A stretch of DNA of 64,000 bases. Source: Alopecurus myosuroides. Taxonomy: Eukaryota; Streptophyta; Magnoliopsida; Poales; Poaceae. Positions 49,590-62,521 of the stretch are shown in pieces. Numbering within the stretch: position 1 is the first letter of the stretch; each line of letters starts with the position of its first letter. Made by a program: the position numbers and the translations under genes. The stretch spans positions 173,834,697-173,898,696 of the forward strand of contig CM054063.1 of the NCBI GenBank assembly GCA_028641055.1. The letters run 5' to 3'. Below the pieces are notes generated by a model, which was not told the origin of the DNA, ran no database searches, and saw only the letters and a list, made by a program, of their open reading frames with translations.

Positions 49590-50365
49590 TGTGAAGACGC
49601 ATGGTATATTCTGAAGTTCAGGTTGCTGGCAATAATTCTACTTGTCACCGGAGAGGATCGGCACGCATGCCTCGAAGTCACCTAGACTTCATCTTCTCCT
49701 CCTCGAGCTCAACTGTCGGATGTATGCCAATTAGGGGTATAGCCGGCAGAGGCCAAAGGCCGGGTTACCAAGGTGGCCCGCAGGCAATGGGACAGAGTCC
49801 ATTGGGCGGTCCAATAAGCTGACGCACGGAAGGATGGATTCTAGAAGAACCCGGATCAAGGTCTAATACGTGGTCCGGCATGGGGAAGAAACTGGATGTC
49901 TTACCTTTCAAAAATAGGAATTCTTTCTGTAGTCTTCTACGTTTCCTTCATGTAAGCGCTAGTCTGGCTATCTATATAAAGTCGGACTAGAGTTGTCGAA
50001 AGCAAGAGAGAGAACAAGAGTTCATCCTCGCCGAGTTAGCGAAACCATACTCACATTGTACTTTGTATACTTCAGCCTCCATCCCTGATTTAGTGAGATT
50101 GTAGGAGTAGGAACGCCGCCATAGTCGCGACGTCCCGAACCTGGGTAAGTTGTGTCATCGTTTCCACTCTCCCACATTTCCACCCACGGCTCTATCGGCA
50201 GGCTTTATGACACCCCTAACCATAAACCTAACTAAGAATACTCGACAGTTGGCGCCCACCGTGGGGCCAGTGGCATCAGGAGTCACGTTTCGAGCGGGGA
50301 TACTCGGTGAAATCGACAACACGGTTATTGTCGGAAGCCTGTAATTCGACGAAAACGTTGGACGC
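49590..50365 (+). mobile_element. Gypsy 5' LTR and start of internal region
   Basis: LTR about 49590-50247 (TGTGAAGACGCATGG...ATACTCGACA), with TATATAAA at 49973-49980, followed by a primer-binding site. It resembles in layout the LTR at 61819-62310. Only 118 bp of internal sequence remain before another LTR begins at 50366, so the element is interrupted or truncated there. The LTR left end is inferred by analogy. Confidence 0.65.
50249..50267 (+). other. Gypsy primer-binding site (tRNA-Asp type)
   Basis: TTGGCGCCCACCGTGGGGC follows the LTR end CGACA by one base. TGGCGCC begins the complement of the aspartate tRNA 3' end and is used by several plant Gypsy lineages. Confidence 0.75.
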
Positions 50366-51508
50366 TGATACGTCTCAAACGTATCTATAATTTTCGATGC
50401 TCCATGCTTGTTTTCTATCCAATACCTTTATGTTTTCACATGTTTTCCTTCGTCTTATGGACGTTTTCATGGACTAACCTATTGACAAGATGCCACAGAG
50501 TGAGTTCCTTTTTCTGTTGTTTTCTATTTCAAAAAAGTTATTCTGAAAATATTCTCGGAATTGGACGAACAAAAGCCAAAAGTCTTAGAATTCCCGACAC
50601 GTCAACGGAGTCCAAAGGAGACCCGGAGGGGGTCAGAGGAGGAGCCACACCATGGATGGGCACGGGTCCCCCTGGTCGTGCATGCAGGTGGTGTGGGCCC
50701 CTCGGGCGCCCACCGTCATCGCCATTTCTCCTATAAAGTCCCCCCTAGGCATAAACCCTAAATATATCGGCTCCCTTCCACGAAAAGTTTCGTAGCTCCT
50801 CCGTCTCCGTCGACAAGTTTTTGGGGCCAGAAATCTCTATTCCGACACTCTGTCGGGACGGGGAAGTGCCCCCGGAGCCATCTCTATCGACTCCACCGCC
50901 ATCTTCATCACTGTTGATGTCTCCTATGATGAGGAGGGAGTAGTTCTCCCCCAGGGCTGAGGGCTCTACCGGTAGCTATGTGTTTCACCTCTCTCTCCCA
51001 TGGTGTGATCTTTATGTGATCATGAGCTTTATCTAGTTGAATAAGTAGATGTTACTCTTCATCTATTATGTTACTCGAGTGGTTTTGTTATGAGATCTCC
51101 GTAGACACTTTGATCACGGTGTAAAGGTGACAGTGTGTGCACCGTGTGGATTAGCATGATATTTATATTTTGTGTTGGATGACCCTATGAAATTGTGGTG
51201 TTTGTTTGGAACCATCTAGGTCTCATGGTGATAGCATGGGGGTTACTGGGATGGGGAAATGCAAACTCTAAGGAGTGCTTTTATAGACCTACACAATGAT
51301 TGGTGTTTGTTATCCGACCGGAGAGTGGTTCGAAGTAGCATAGTGAAGAGATGATATTTATGCATTCAATTATGTTATCATTGTTGAGAGTGTCCACTAG
51401 TGAAAGTAGGATCCCTAGGCCTTGTTTCTAAGCATTGAAATACCGTTTATAATCTGTTCGGCTACTAGGAAAAGTGTTCGGAAAAGGAGATACGTTTTCG
51501 ACGTATCA
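50366..51508 (-). mobile_element. Gypsy 3' LTR, minus strand
   Basis: 1143 bp with matching ends TGATACGTC...GACGTATCA. To its right is ACTCCCCCCAAGTTTAGC, whose complement GCTAAACTTGGGGGGAGT is a purine tract, so the element reads leftward and this is its 3' LTR. The internal part continues to 52055 and again from 54641. Confidence 0.8.
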
Positions 51509-52055
51509 ACTCCCCCCAAGTTTAGCTTATTGCTTGTCCTCAAGCAATTTAGTGATAACTGAGTGCGATAAAAGACTTTTACGAACACATTTGTTTCATA
51601 TGATGTAAATATACTCAATATATGATCAAATACTTAATTATGCTCATGATAAGATACATGCAAGATACTTTCACTTAATAGCTATGCAAACCATGAAGAG
51701 ATAACAGCATATTAATTATAAACAACATGAAGCATAACTATTTGCAAGATTGTAATATTCATAATATGATCTGATAAAGTGGTATCTTGCTTGCCCTTAT
51801 GTGTGGGGGAAAACATAAATGTCAGAACACTCTGAAGTTCAAGGGAAGACTAGAAGTAAAGATATCAAAGATACAAGTGTCAAAATTATACCACAATCAA
51901 CCGTGCTTTGGGACAAACACATCACACTAAGAATGACCATTATTCTCTCAATAAAGTGCTCAAAGAATATGGTGGAGAATCAACATAAAAGTAAAAGAAA
52001 GTTCCTTCGCAGAGGGAAGCATGGATCAACTCATGTGCTAGAGCTTTTAATTTTA
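51509..52055 (-). mobile_element. Gypsy internal non-coding region, left piece
   Basis: Next to the purine tract, on the same minus-strand element. On the minus strand the stretch GAGGACAAGCAATAAGC is one I recall from Triticeae Gypsy 3' regions. There is no ORF. Confidence 0.6.
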
Positions 52056-52403
52056 CTAGCAAGAGTGCCCGTGCGTTGCAACGGGAGAAAAATGATGAGG
52101 ACCACTAAGGATAGGTGTCTACCAATACATTGCTTCCTATTACACGTGTCATGAGTCGTCGGATGAGATGCTTGATAGTCAACCTCACAAGATCTCACTA
52201 CAATATAATATATAGAGCAATCCATTAGGATGCCAGTGGCGCCCATGGAAGTGCGACGCCGGTGTTGTAAGAGCGCATGATGGTGTTGTTCTGATTGATA
52301 TCCTCATCGATGACCAGCCGGTTTGGCTACTTATTTCTCTAAAGAATAACCATGGAGTAACACTTCTTCCTCTTCTGACGCCCTGAGCCATTCGGAAATA
52401 ATT

Positions 52404-52442
52404 CGTTAAGGTGAGAAAATTCTAAAATTCCTCACCTTAACG
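52404..52442. repeat. Hairpin inside the Helitron
   Basis: Perfect 12-bp arms CGTTAAGGTGAG (52404-52415) and CTCACCTTAACG (52431-52442) with a 15-nt AT-rich loop. No function is known; it could be a relic of a small inverted-repeat insertion. Confidence 0.7.
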
Positions 52443-53418
52443 GATTAGGAAGCTAATTTTGATGCATTAGGAGGCACCCTTAATAGAATGCAACAAATGG
52501 CAATCAGTCAATATTCAGATCCAAGAAAAGTGAACAAAAAAAAATGTAACATCACAAATTATTTTTTATATCTATATGTATATGTTGTATTAACATCTAG
52601 TTGATCAAGTAATTACCAAGCAGAAAAACTAAAAATACTTTCATGATATAAAATTTATTGAAATTGCAACACAACTAACCCAAACCTTGAGCCACTTTGA
52701 CGGACCGAAAATACATTAATAGTGTTGAATAATCTCATATGTTGACTAACCAAGTGAAACCTCATTGTTATGTACACTCAAGAAGCTATATTAGATTCTT
52801 TTTTCAGTAGTCAAGCAAACCTACTTGTGCGTTGCTACGGATTTATCAAATACTTTTTCCATGCGATGAAAAATATGTGTCTATCAATGAACATATAGTT
52901 CATAGTACATGATTTTTACTACTACGTTAGAAAATAAAAGTTTGCTTCTCTTTATTCTACTCATAATTTTAAATCAAACTTTGGTGTAAAAAAGATGTCT
53001 TTGTTTCTTACATTTTTTTACAACAAAGACGAACTGAAGATGGAATCCAAAACTCTCTGCATAAATTGATCGTGATCAACGAGAGGAAGTACGAGGACAC
53101 CGATTTTTTTATCAGCAATCTGAATAAGCTGAGGGTTTTATGAAGCCAGAATTAGCTAGTAAATATCTTAAAATTTGCATCCAATGCTTTCAACTCTTTG
53201 GAGCACTTTTTATCTGTTAAGAATCTTAGATCACATCATCATCCTGTACAACTTGGAAGCAGTTTTCTAATTAACAGCTGGATTTGTCCATGAGAATTTT
53301 GTGGGAGAATAAGATTTTGTCTTTTCCGTGGATTTCAGATTGAAGTAAAACAAAAAGTTCAGTCAGATGCCTGCGACTCTTCACAGGGTAGCAACGTCAA
53401 TGATCCTCCTTGTAATAT

Positions 53419-53959
53419 CTATAGAACCTCTAGATCGGGCAGCACCGTGAATCTGCATGCCTGCTCGAGTTGGTTGCACGAGCAGGCCTCCAAATGTACA
53501 CAGAGATCGTTTCTACAGTCTCTACCATGGAGTCGTTGATGAAGTCGCCGAGTCTGATCGCGCACATCAACTTCAGCCTGTACATCAGGTAGTAGTCGAC
53601 GGCCTCGAACAGCTAGCTGCAGTGTCGCCTCGTACCGCCACTTCCTTCTCTTATTGGTGGTGACCGTGGCCGGGAGCTCGTCGTTATTGTTCATGAAGTG
53701 GAGCAAGCCGCGGAACGCCTCGGCGAGGCGCTCACCACGCGGCTGCCGGCACCAACGATGTCGCACTCCCCGGTCTCGCAGCGGTGGCCATAGAAGGTGG
53801 CCTTTCCGCCGGCGCTGAACCTGATGACGTTGCGTGTCTTGCTCGACACGGGCTTGCTGCCGTTGGCGGCGGTATTTCGGAGCGTGGTCGAGAGGAGGTC
53901 GCTGAAGTTTGTCTTGGTCGGCGCCCTTCCTCCCGGCCAGCCTGGTCCTTCCTATGCAA
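53419..53959 (-). pseudogene. MATH-BTB-like gene fragment captured by the Helitron
   Basis: Read on the minus strand across frames, several phrases follow the BTB part of grass MATH-BTB (BPM) proteins in order: IRFSAGGKATFYGHRC (compare the VGGETFxAHRC pattern), FRGLLHFMNNNDELPA (compare FKALLHFIYTDSLPE), YRLKLMCAIRLGDFINDSMV (compare YGLERLKLMCE), and CNQLEQACRFTVLPDLEVL (compare CxxLKxACxxFL). The phrases sit in different frames, so at least two frameshifts break it. BPM proteins are adaptors for CUL3 ubiquitin ligases. This copy is unlikely to act. Confidence 0.55.
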
Positions 53960-54640
53960 CTTGTTTGCGGATGAAGGTAAAAAACACTCCTCTCTTTATT
54001 ATTGGGTAAATATTGTTTTTCTTGATAACTTCTTTGTATCGCGTTTTTTTTTGTTTGAGCGGATCATCGCTGTTTTTTCCATACCTATCTGTAGGACTCC
54101 TGTGTAGGAGCACTTGGTTCCTGGCCAGCTCACTAATAGTCCAATAGCTATAAGCATGTAAAATTGTGTGAAGCATGCGTGGTTCCGTTTTATCATTTAG
54201 CGAGTTCTTCACGTGTATCGGATGCATCAGGTCCTGTGCTGGACTGTGAAGCTGGATCGATAAGCTTTTCTACGTCGCGTTTTTATCTTATGTACACGGT
54301 ATGCAACTCCGTAATGACAACGACTTGGTGATGGAATCTTATGGTATCTCGAGTCGCACAGAGCAACCAATCGTTGTTTTTTCCTGTCGCTGTTTTTGTA
54401 TCGAACTGGGAGTCAGGCAGGGCAGCGGACCGGTGGTTTTTTCTGTCATTGTGTTGTGACGTACCAACCATCACCAAATTATATAGTAGAGAAAAATAGA
54501 CGGATAGATATAGATCCTAATAGGTACAACTTACCGGTGGCAAGGTGGGTAATTTATGTCAAATTTGAGGGTAGTTTCAGTGACCTATCAAACCAAACCA
54601 AGGAAGCCTTAACGCCTTTATTATTAGGTATAGATATAGA

Positions 54641-56254
54641 TTAAACAGAGGTATTGAAAACATTTTTGAGAAAGGTGTATGCTTATGTCAATGAATGGTA
54701 AACAGAAAATACAGTACATCACAAGCCAACTGGATTCACAAGAGAGGGTCCCATATGAAGGAATCATCTGGGTAGAAGGTCATCCCTCTTTATCTTTTGT
54801 TTAAACAATTATGCTTTGACTGATAAATCAGGGGCACAAATAGTGAAGAGATTTTGTGTGTATTAATTTGGGGACGGGCACCCCGCTGCCAGCTCTTCTA
54901 TCATTTGGATAAGAGGATGAAGCCACTAGTCCAGTGTGTGAAATCCAATCAACAAGTGAGATACATATTCTCTATTTATGTCCTCATGAGCTAAAACAGG
55001 GGCACAAAACAGGAATAATTTTTAGCAGGTTTTAAAGGTAGCACATGAGCAATTTACTTTGGAGTGGCAGTTAAATACCACATATAGGTAGGTATGGTGG
55101 ACACATTTGGAAAACTTTGGTTTTTGGGAGTTGGAGGAACGAGTAGAGCTCATACTCGGTACAGGGAAAGGCTAGCAATAGACAGGGAGCGACAATCAAG
55201 AGAGCAACAACTATCATAATCATGTTTGCGACAAAGTAAAATTAACTGAGGCATAAAATTGATACTATAACTCTGAGGAAAAATAAACCATCGAGGCTTA
55301 TTGACGTTTTATTTTCAGTCTTAGCATGCGTGAGCATGTGCCAAGTCGATTCAAATGAAACAGTCACAGGAGGCTACCACAATGTCATACCCTTCTAGGA
55401 ATAGAACAATGCGAACAAATATTTATATGACAGGTCATTTACCATTAATAACTTGGAACAAAACATGAGAGAGCACGAACTATTAAGCAGCCATTAAGTC
55501 ACATATATCTTATACGAACAAACTAATCATGCTCACATAGATGGATATATGTAGAAAAATGAAATAAAATAGAGTTCATACCAGCCTCTCACCATAACTT
55601 GAATTATCATAGATCGTCATTATTGCTCTTGACTTGTGGCTCGAATAATATATAATGAAAACCAAGCTCCAATGGAGTCATGGACGACTGTTGAACTCTG
55701 CAGCAAACTTTACAAAACCAAAGAATAACAACAAATATTTCTGGATATTTCAATTAAAACAAGAACAGAAAGAGAACAAGCAAACGAAGCAAAATATTTT
55801 TGGATTTTTGAATACTAAACCGAAACAACATAAGAAAGCAAACCAAATAAAGAAACTAAAGAAGCAAACAAAGAGAAACAACAGAAATATTTTTGGTCTT
55901 TTTGTGTTTTGGAAAACAAGAACAAAGCAATAAAACGAAGAGAAACGAAAGAAAACAAAAACAAACGAGAGAAAAGAAAACATGGATATACAAAGAACCA
56001 ACCGAACATGATATGTAAATGAGCGTGATGTCGGTATACCTTCCCCCAAGCTTAGGCTTTTGGCCTAAGTGGAGATCAATCATGGCGCGGGAAATATCCC
56101 CACTGTGGTGGGTCGTCCCTCGTGTGGTCGTACTCGGGCTCCCAAGAGGAAGATGAAGCAGCGGGCGCATAGTCATAACCAGGGTGCTGGTATGGGATCC
56201 CCGTGGTGCCATAGGGCTGGACGAAATCACAATCATCCCCCTCGCTGGCATCCT
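54641..56254 (-). mobile_element. Gypsy internal region, right piece
   Basis: Resumes after the Helitron. At its right end a minus-strand reading frame closes at 56076 with ...DPPQWGYFPRHD, and upstream on that strand reads QPYGTTGIPYQHPGYDYAPA. It looks like the C-terminus of an element-encoded protein, cut by the next insertion at about 56255. I cannot name the protein. An A-rich stretch with AAACAAAG-type repeats fills 55700-55980. Confidence 0.55.
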
Positions 56255-59200
56255 TGTCGCACCCCAGTTTTTGGAATCTTGTACTGTGTTCAAGAAGACA
56301 AAAATTAGGGCCAACAATTTTTTTTAACAACATGATTGTTTGAACTAACATGTGTTTATGATCTTAGTCATGTTTTCAATACAAGTTTTGTTTCTTGATA
56401 AAACCCATTTCAATTTTTCTGAAAGCACTTGTATAATATTTTCCATGTTGTTTTGTCTGTTGATTTCTTGAGTGAATTTTATTCCGAGACTTGGATCATT
56501 CTTGTTTAAATCTTAAAATAAACTTTTAACCTTGTTGGATCCAAGAAAACAAAATTTCAAAATGATTTATGGAAGTTTTCTTTTAAGTTTTCTATAGAAA
56601 CTATTCCCTGAAAATATAGCCAAGTACCTGTTTTCCACATTTGTTTTCACTAGGCTATAAAATGTTATTTTATGTTTTCTTGGCTTCTATTTGTTCCTTA
56701 ATACATGTACTACAAATCCAGAAGATTGGTTTTATTTTTGGATTAATAAAAATGATCTTTTTCTTGTTGTCTTTGTGGTATAAAATTAAGCCAGAAAAAG
56801 GCATTTTTGGAAAACAGAGAAAAACAGAAAGTACACCTTTTCCCACACTGTTTTCATAGCCTTAAACTATTTCAAATTTGCTTTCAAAAGATGTTTCTGA
56901 AAGTTTATAACATGTTTAACAAACTCCAACTTGGAAAACAAAAATTGGAATCCATTTGGTCTCTGAAAACATTCCAAACTTTTTGATAATTTCTTCGGTT
57001 TTCCAACACTTAGAAAAATTTATAAGTGTTAACTGAATTTTCTGAATTTTTGCAACAGTGCTGGATACGATTTTGGAAGATGTTTTCTTTGCCTTTTCTT
57101 GCAAGTTTCGAACTGAGACCTTGTCTAGTGTGTTGACCATAGTATATACTTGATTTTGGATCCTTTGGTGAGCTTCTAGAAGGCTTAGGGAGGAAGAAAA
57201 CGTGTGGGAAAGAGAGGGGTACAGTGCTGATGTGGCATGGCATGGGCACCCATGCCTTGACCAATGTGGCCACCCCTTACCCTCTTCTCCACTCCAAAGG
57301 CCAAGCTTTTACTTGCCCCTTTCCTACCTTGGCCCTTGGCATCAAGGCCATGCCTGGCATTGTCCATCATGCCCCTTGAGCACCCCAATGCCACTAAATG
57401 GCATCAACCTAGAGCACCCCCTTGCCATTCGTTCACCCCCATGGATATAAGCCTCCAAAGCCGTGTCCCTTTCGCCACCATGCTCCCCCACCTCTGCGTC
57501 ACCACCCCACCAAGCCTCAGCCCTCCTCTTACTCTCTGCAAGTGAGGAGAAGCTCGCTCTCGCCCTTGCCCGTGGAACCTTCCCGAGAAGGTTACCGCCA
57601 CCTATGTGCTTTGTTTTGTGCCTTGTTTGATGCGTTAGAAAGCCCTACTCGAGGAGTACGGCCCTAACATGGGCGTTTGGCTTGTGGACCTGCAGGTTCG
57701 TGGTGCCATCCGCGGCCCGTGAAGGACGTCCTCGAGCACCACCGTCTTTTGGAGCGTTGCCGTCAAAGCTGCACGCATCCCCTACGTTCCTCGACCTCCC
57801 TCAACCCCTGCAGCACCTCTACATCGCCCAGAACCGCCCTAGGTGAACCGCCATGAACGCCCAAACTTTTCTAGGGTTTCTTCCCATGTTTTGCATGGCT
57901 AGAGGTTGAAGACGCACAACAACTGTCGATTTGGTCTAATCCTGTCCGTCCAGACTCACTTACCTATTCACCCCACGTCCAGGCCAGCCCAGCCCAGTAG
58001 CAGTTCGGCCACAACAGATCCGGCCCGCTTAGTATTTTTTTTTCCTGTGAGTTATCTCCTTTCCTGTTTAGGCAGAAACTAACCTGTAGCTTTGGCCTTG
58101 GTAAAATAGAAATAATCAGTTTTTGACCAAACCATAAATCATGGTGGTAGCTAAGCAAATTCCTAACCATATCCAAGTGGTGGTTTCACTTTTACATTTT
58201 TATTATTGGAGTAGTATTTATTTTGCCAGAGGCTGTCTGTTTAACCATTTGGAGCATAGCGTTTTGTATGTGTCTCCATTTCGGTCAAACCAAATTGTTT
58301 TGAGTATATAGTGAGTATATCTATCCGTAGGAGTTGGCCTCACATAAAGGTGAGTTACCAAATGGAAATTCCATCCATTTTGGTAAATGACCAGTAGGAA
58401 TTTCTAGGATTTTTAGAAGGAGTTTAAAAATGTTTTTTGAGGTGAATCCAGTTGGATGAGTTTGTGTGTGACTAGATCTATTTAATCCTATCTTGGGTGA
58501 ATTTTTAGAGCTCCAGATTATTTTTTGTGAGCCTTTTTAGATACATCAGTTTTTCTATTTTCTTATTTATGTGTGCACTTGTTTGAAATAAAATGTTTGA
58601 CTGCTTGAGACTTGTTTCCTAGCATGTATAGATGTGTTGAAACTTGTTATTAAGTTGTGTTCTTGCAATATATCTACCTTATAAAGTGTGTGCATGTTTG
58701 GAAAGTCAAATAGAAATAGAAGTAGCATTTGTTATTTTCCTGGTATTATTGTTTGATTATTGTGTGAACCAATCTTGGTAGATTTGTTTTACCTAAGTTG
58801 TGTTGTGCTTGAGTTGAGTCCAGTACCATTTTGGTACCGTTATTTTGATGTTATTATCTCTGTTAGCTTGCACCTTATTTTATAGCAAAGCATGTGGAGC
58901 ATTTGTTGCTTGTTTTCACTAGTATGAATAGCCTAGTATTGATTGCTTTGTTATATTAACCTTGTCATGTGTGACCAGAGGCTTTGTTACCTCTAAATGT
59001 CTTGGTATTAGTGGTCCCATAACCCACTGGTCCCATTTCATTTTGGTTAGGGATGCAAATCCCCAACCATGCACTTGTGTGAAAATAGCATGCATTACTA
59101 TATGTTTGTCTAGTATTTTCCACAAAGGAAAATGGTTGTTTGTTTCACTTGTGTGAGTGAAGTGTTAAGTATTTCTTGGTGAATACTAGTATGTTTAGTT

Positions 59201-61818
59201 GTGGTTCATTGTTAACATAATATTCCCTTAGGGGTATCATGTTAAGGAGTGTTTCACTATTGTTTGGTTTAAATTGAATATTGTTTGCAAATAGAATGTT
59301 TTCCGTGTGAGTGATAATATTGTGTGGATAGATTTCATTGAGTGTTTGTATTTTTGAAATTGTTTAGTTAAGCTTGTTTTGAGTGCATAGCTACTGGTTT
59401 TATAGCTTGTACTTTGATTGTTTGCTTTTTGATTGATTAGAAAAGCATGAATTATTAGAATGGATTGATATTTTGCTTAGTAGATGTTTTCATAGAATTA
59501 TTTTAGTGTATTTTCTTTACTAGCATGTGTAGGGTTTGTGTGCTGTTAGTGGGCATTTATAATCATGTATTTCTTGTTTAGGAAAATTCATCCTTGTAGT
59601 GATGTTTGCTTCTCTAGTGATGAACTAGTGTCACCACTAGATTGTTTGAGTTGCTCTAATATTGTTGTACTTTATTTTATAAGTGTATGTGTTTATTCTA
59701 GCATATTTAGGATGTTATTACTTCTGTTATTATGACATGCCTTGTGGAGTTGCTTGTTGCTATTATTTTTAGAATGCAATTATTTCTTATAGCATGCTTG
59801 TGTAGGATCCTCATACTAGAATGCTATTAGTGGGCTCCTGTTGTTATGTATGATCTAGCTGTATCATTCCTTGTAATGATTGTGTGTTAGGTTGTGTTCT
59901 ATGACTTATTACCTTTGATTGAGCTACTGGTTTGTTTGTTCATTTTCATTATTGATGGATTCCTTGACTTTGAGTAGACATAAGCATAGTCTATAACTAG
60001 CCTATTCATCTGTGGTGTGTTGGCTTGCTGTTTCGGAATTGTCTGAGTACACCCATTAGCATGAGTATTGTACTCATGTTATTGATGTGCTAGTGTTGTT
60101 GTTGGGTTTCGTATTATCTTGTTATATATGCATAAACTTAAACAGTGAACTTGTTTGGTGATGATTGCTTGTGTGTTGCTAATACCCGTTGCCATGGGTA
60201 TTGCTTTGATTGATTGTTATTATTTTAGTAGCCTCACCCTTTTGTGCCCACAAGCTATATTTTTAGATTATTAGGTATATTGGTATGAGAGTGGTACACC
60301 CACTCCATATGTGATATATAAGGTGTGGTATATGGTTTCTCAACCATATGTTTGTTTGACGACAGTTTTATACCATGAGAGTTTGTGAGATAGTTTTCTC
60401 GATAACGTTTGAGTATTTGCGCTAGCATAAGTTTGCTTGATGTATGTGTTGTTTTGTTTAGTTGTTTGGCCTTTAGTTATGAGTGTGTGTCTTTTATTTA
60501 CTTTTACGACGCTCGAAAACGAAGAAGAAGAAGAAGAAGAAGCAGTTGTGGAGCTGTGCGTCAAGTTCAAGCTACTTCAAGGCCAGGGACACTAAGAAAC
60601 TTAAGGCAAGCCATCCTGATGCTTGCTGTTATAATACACTTATCATTATCTATCATGCATGTGTTACTTCTGATAGTTTTACAAAAACTTTGATTTCCAA
60701 AAACTATTTTTGAGTGACTACTATTATTATATATACTATTATTACGCCAGTAGTTGATACTTGGTGTTACCAAGCCCATAGCCACCATATGGTATTTATT
60801 ACCATCACAAGTATTAGTCCCTAGTGGACACCCAAAAATATGTTTTTGCAAAACAAAGACTTTATGGAAAACTCGGTGGAAGGCGAAGCCTTATCCACCG
60901 GAGGATTGTGGAAGTGGTCATTTTTGGGGAAAATGGTGTTTTACAAAAATGACACATAACCTAGTCTTCGCCGGACAACCTTTACCGTACTGCCACCCTA
61001 CCTCAACATGGGCACGGGGCTTAGCTTGAAGTTTCTTTTTGTTAGTGTGTGTTCTATCTCAAATTGCTATAAGGGTCGTCGTGCCCTCGAACCGAGTGTC
61101 GCCAAGTTATGAAACGTGTGACATAAAAAGTGTGGGATTAAGTTCTCCTCCGGTCGCAGCAGTTGGGGCTCCTGTCTTGGCGGGGATTAGCCCGGTGCCG
61201 GGGATGCGTATACTCGAATCAAGAGATAGGCATATTCTAGCTTGAACATAGTGGATGGTTAAGATCGGTTATCTGATGTTTACATACTGTTGTTATAGTC
61301 CATGGTTGTTCACGGCGGATGTACTGAACCTGGTGGATGTGTACACCTCTGTAGAGTCAAACTATACGGAATAGCCGCGTCCTCGGATATGGACAGTTGA
61401 ATGGCCATGTAGCTAGCATTGTGTCAATGTTTTCAAAAATGAGTTTTCAAAAAGGTGTTGGACTTATGAAGTACTGAAAGGAGGAAATCTTCTACCGTTG
61501 ATGAAAAGCCAGAAGTTGTTTTACAAAATGTTTTGCAAAGAAAACCTTTTCTTTCTAAACAAAAACTGGAAGTTGATTCCAAGAAGTTTTGCAAAGAGAA
61601 AACTTTATTTTAACAAAGTTTTACAAAACCACTTGTACATGTGATATCTACAAGAGAAAGAAAACTATATTATTTTCTTTTGAAGTATCTTCTTCAACGA
61701 AGATACAGATATTTTCAAAATCAACTATGATATATATTTCATATATCATTGATAGTGAAACCTATGTATAGCCTACCTATTACACCATATAAGCATACTT
61801 GCATTTTGGTAAGCTACA
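56255..61818 (+). mobile_element. Very long LTR-like tract of a Gypsy-type element
   Basis: Starts TGTCGCACCCCAG at a sharp break in the previous element, similar to the TGTAACATCCC start of the LTR at 12934. Near 61376 it has GCCGCGTCCTCGGATATGGAC, matching GCCGTGTCCACGGTTATGGAC near 15424 in that LTR, again in the 3' third. No pol domain or primer site lies between. This fits a single LTR over 5.5 kb, or a shorter LTR with an unnoticed insertion. Most of 58200-60300 is T-rich, low-complexity-like DNA with no gene. Confidence 0.5.
60518..60543 (+). repeat. GAA microsatellite
   Basis: An uninterrupted run of GAA units inside the long LTR-like tract. Confidence 0.85.
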
Positions 61819-62310
61819 TGACGAAGGCATGGATCCTGGACCCTGCGAGTAAGGACACCCCCTCTCAAGCCCTCTGGTCAAGGCCCGACAGGAAGCGCCC
61901 TTGGAGTACTCTAGAAGGCCCATGAGAAGCCCACCCGCATCAACTTGCGGGTTAAGTTAGGGATTGTAACCAACTCAAGCTAGGGTTTGTATCCTCTCCG
62001 GGTTGGACTCGAGACCTGGCTATCTATATAAAGCCAGGAGAGCCCCCAAGGAGAGGACGAAGTAATACCGCACGACCACAAAAGCCTTGAAACTCGAGAC
62101 CTACTCTCGATTCGAGCATCCTGTAACCGATCTAATCATCTAATACAGATCGACAGAAGGCAGGAGTAAGGGTTTTACCTCTACGAGGGCCCCGAACCTG
62201 GGTAAATCTCGCCCCCCTGTCAAGCCGACGATTTCACCAGCGCCTATGACGTCTCCTAGTCGAAACCCGATAGGGTCACCCGAGGGATTTGTGGAGCCAG
62301 AGCTTCGACA
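61819..62310 (+). mobile_element. Gypsy 5' LTR
   Basis: Starts near TGACGAAGGCATGG and ends CTTCGACA, followed by a primer-binding site. It contains TATATAAAG at 62025-62033 and a leader rich in short direct phrases. The left end is chosen by resemblance to the LTR at 49590 and is approximate. Confidence 0.7.
62025..62033 (+). promoter_or_regulatory. LTR TATA box
   Basis: TATATAAAG, preceded by CTATC, the same context as at 49973 in the related LTR. It would set transcription start within the LTR. Confidence 0.6.
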
Positions 62311-62311
62311 A

Positions 62312-62330
62312 TTGGCGCCGACCGTGGGGA
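62312..62330 (+). other. Gypsy primer-binding site (tRNA-Asp type)
   Basis: TTGGCGCCGACCGTGGGGA, one base after the LTR end. Confidence 0.8.
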
Positions 62331-62521
62331 ACGCGGGCGCTGGATCACCGGCATCTTCGGCTTCATCGACATCCAACTCCCGTTGGAAACCATCGACTAC
62401 GGCTCCGAACAATCCTGTACGGATCGGATCCGTCATAGTCACGCCTCACTCGCCGGAATCACGCCCGGTATTCGAGGATCTGGAGAAGAGCGTCACCCTG
62501 ACGTTCGGAAGTTTCAACTTC

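Larger units (their letters stand above)
52056..54640 (-). mobile_element. Helitron, 2.6 kb, with captured gene fragment
   Basis: On the minus strand it begins TCTATATCTATACC (ending at 54640, preceded by A) and ends CTAG (52056-52059) followed by T. A hairpin, CCCGT/ACGGG in the plus reading (52068-52072 and 52081-52085), lies just inside CTAG. Both Helitron ends and the A/T insertion site are therefore present. No Rep/helicase is encoded. It interrupts the internal region of a minus-strand Gypsy element. Confidence 0.85.

Noticed and set aside
55655..56049. A Lys/Asn/Gln-rich frame and its Phe-rich mirror
   Set aside because: The DNA is an A-rich repetitive stretch of a retrotransposon internal region; no domain or start context supports a gene.
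60340..60713. Open frames around the GAA repeat with Ser-rich or Lys/Arg-rich runs
   Set aside because: Microsatellite translations inside LTR-like DNA.
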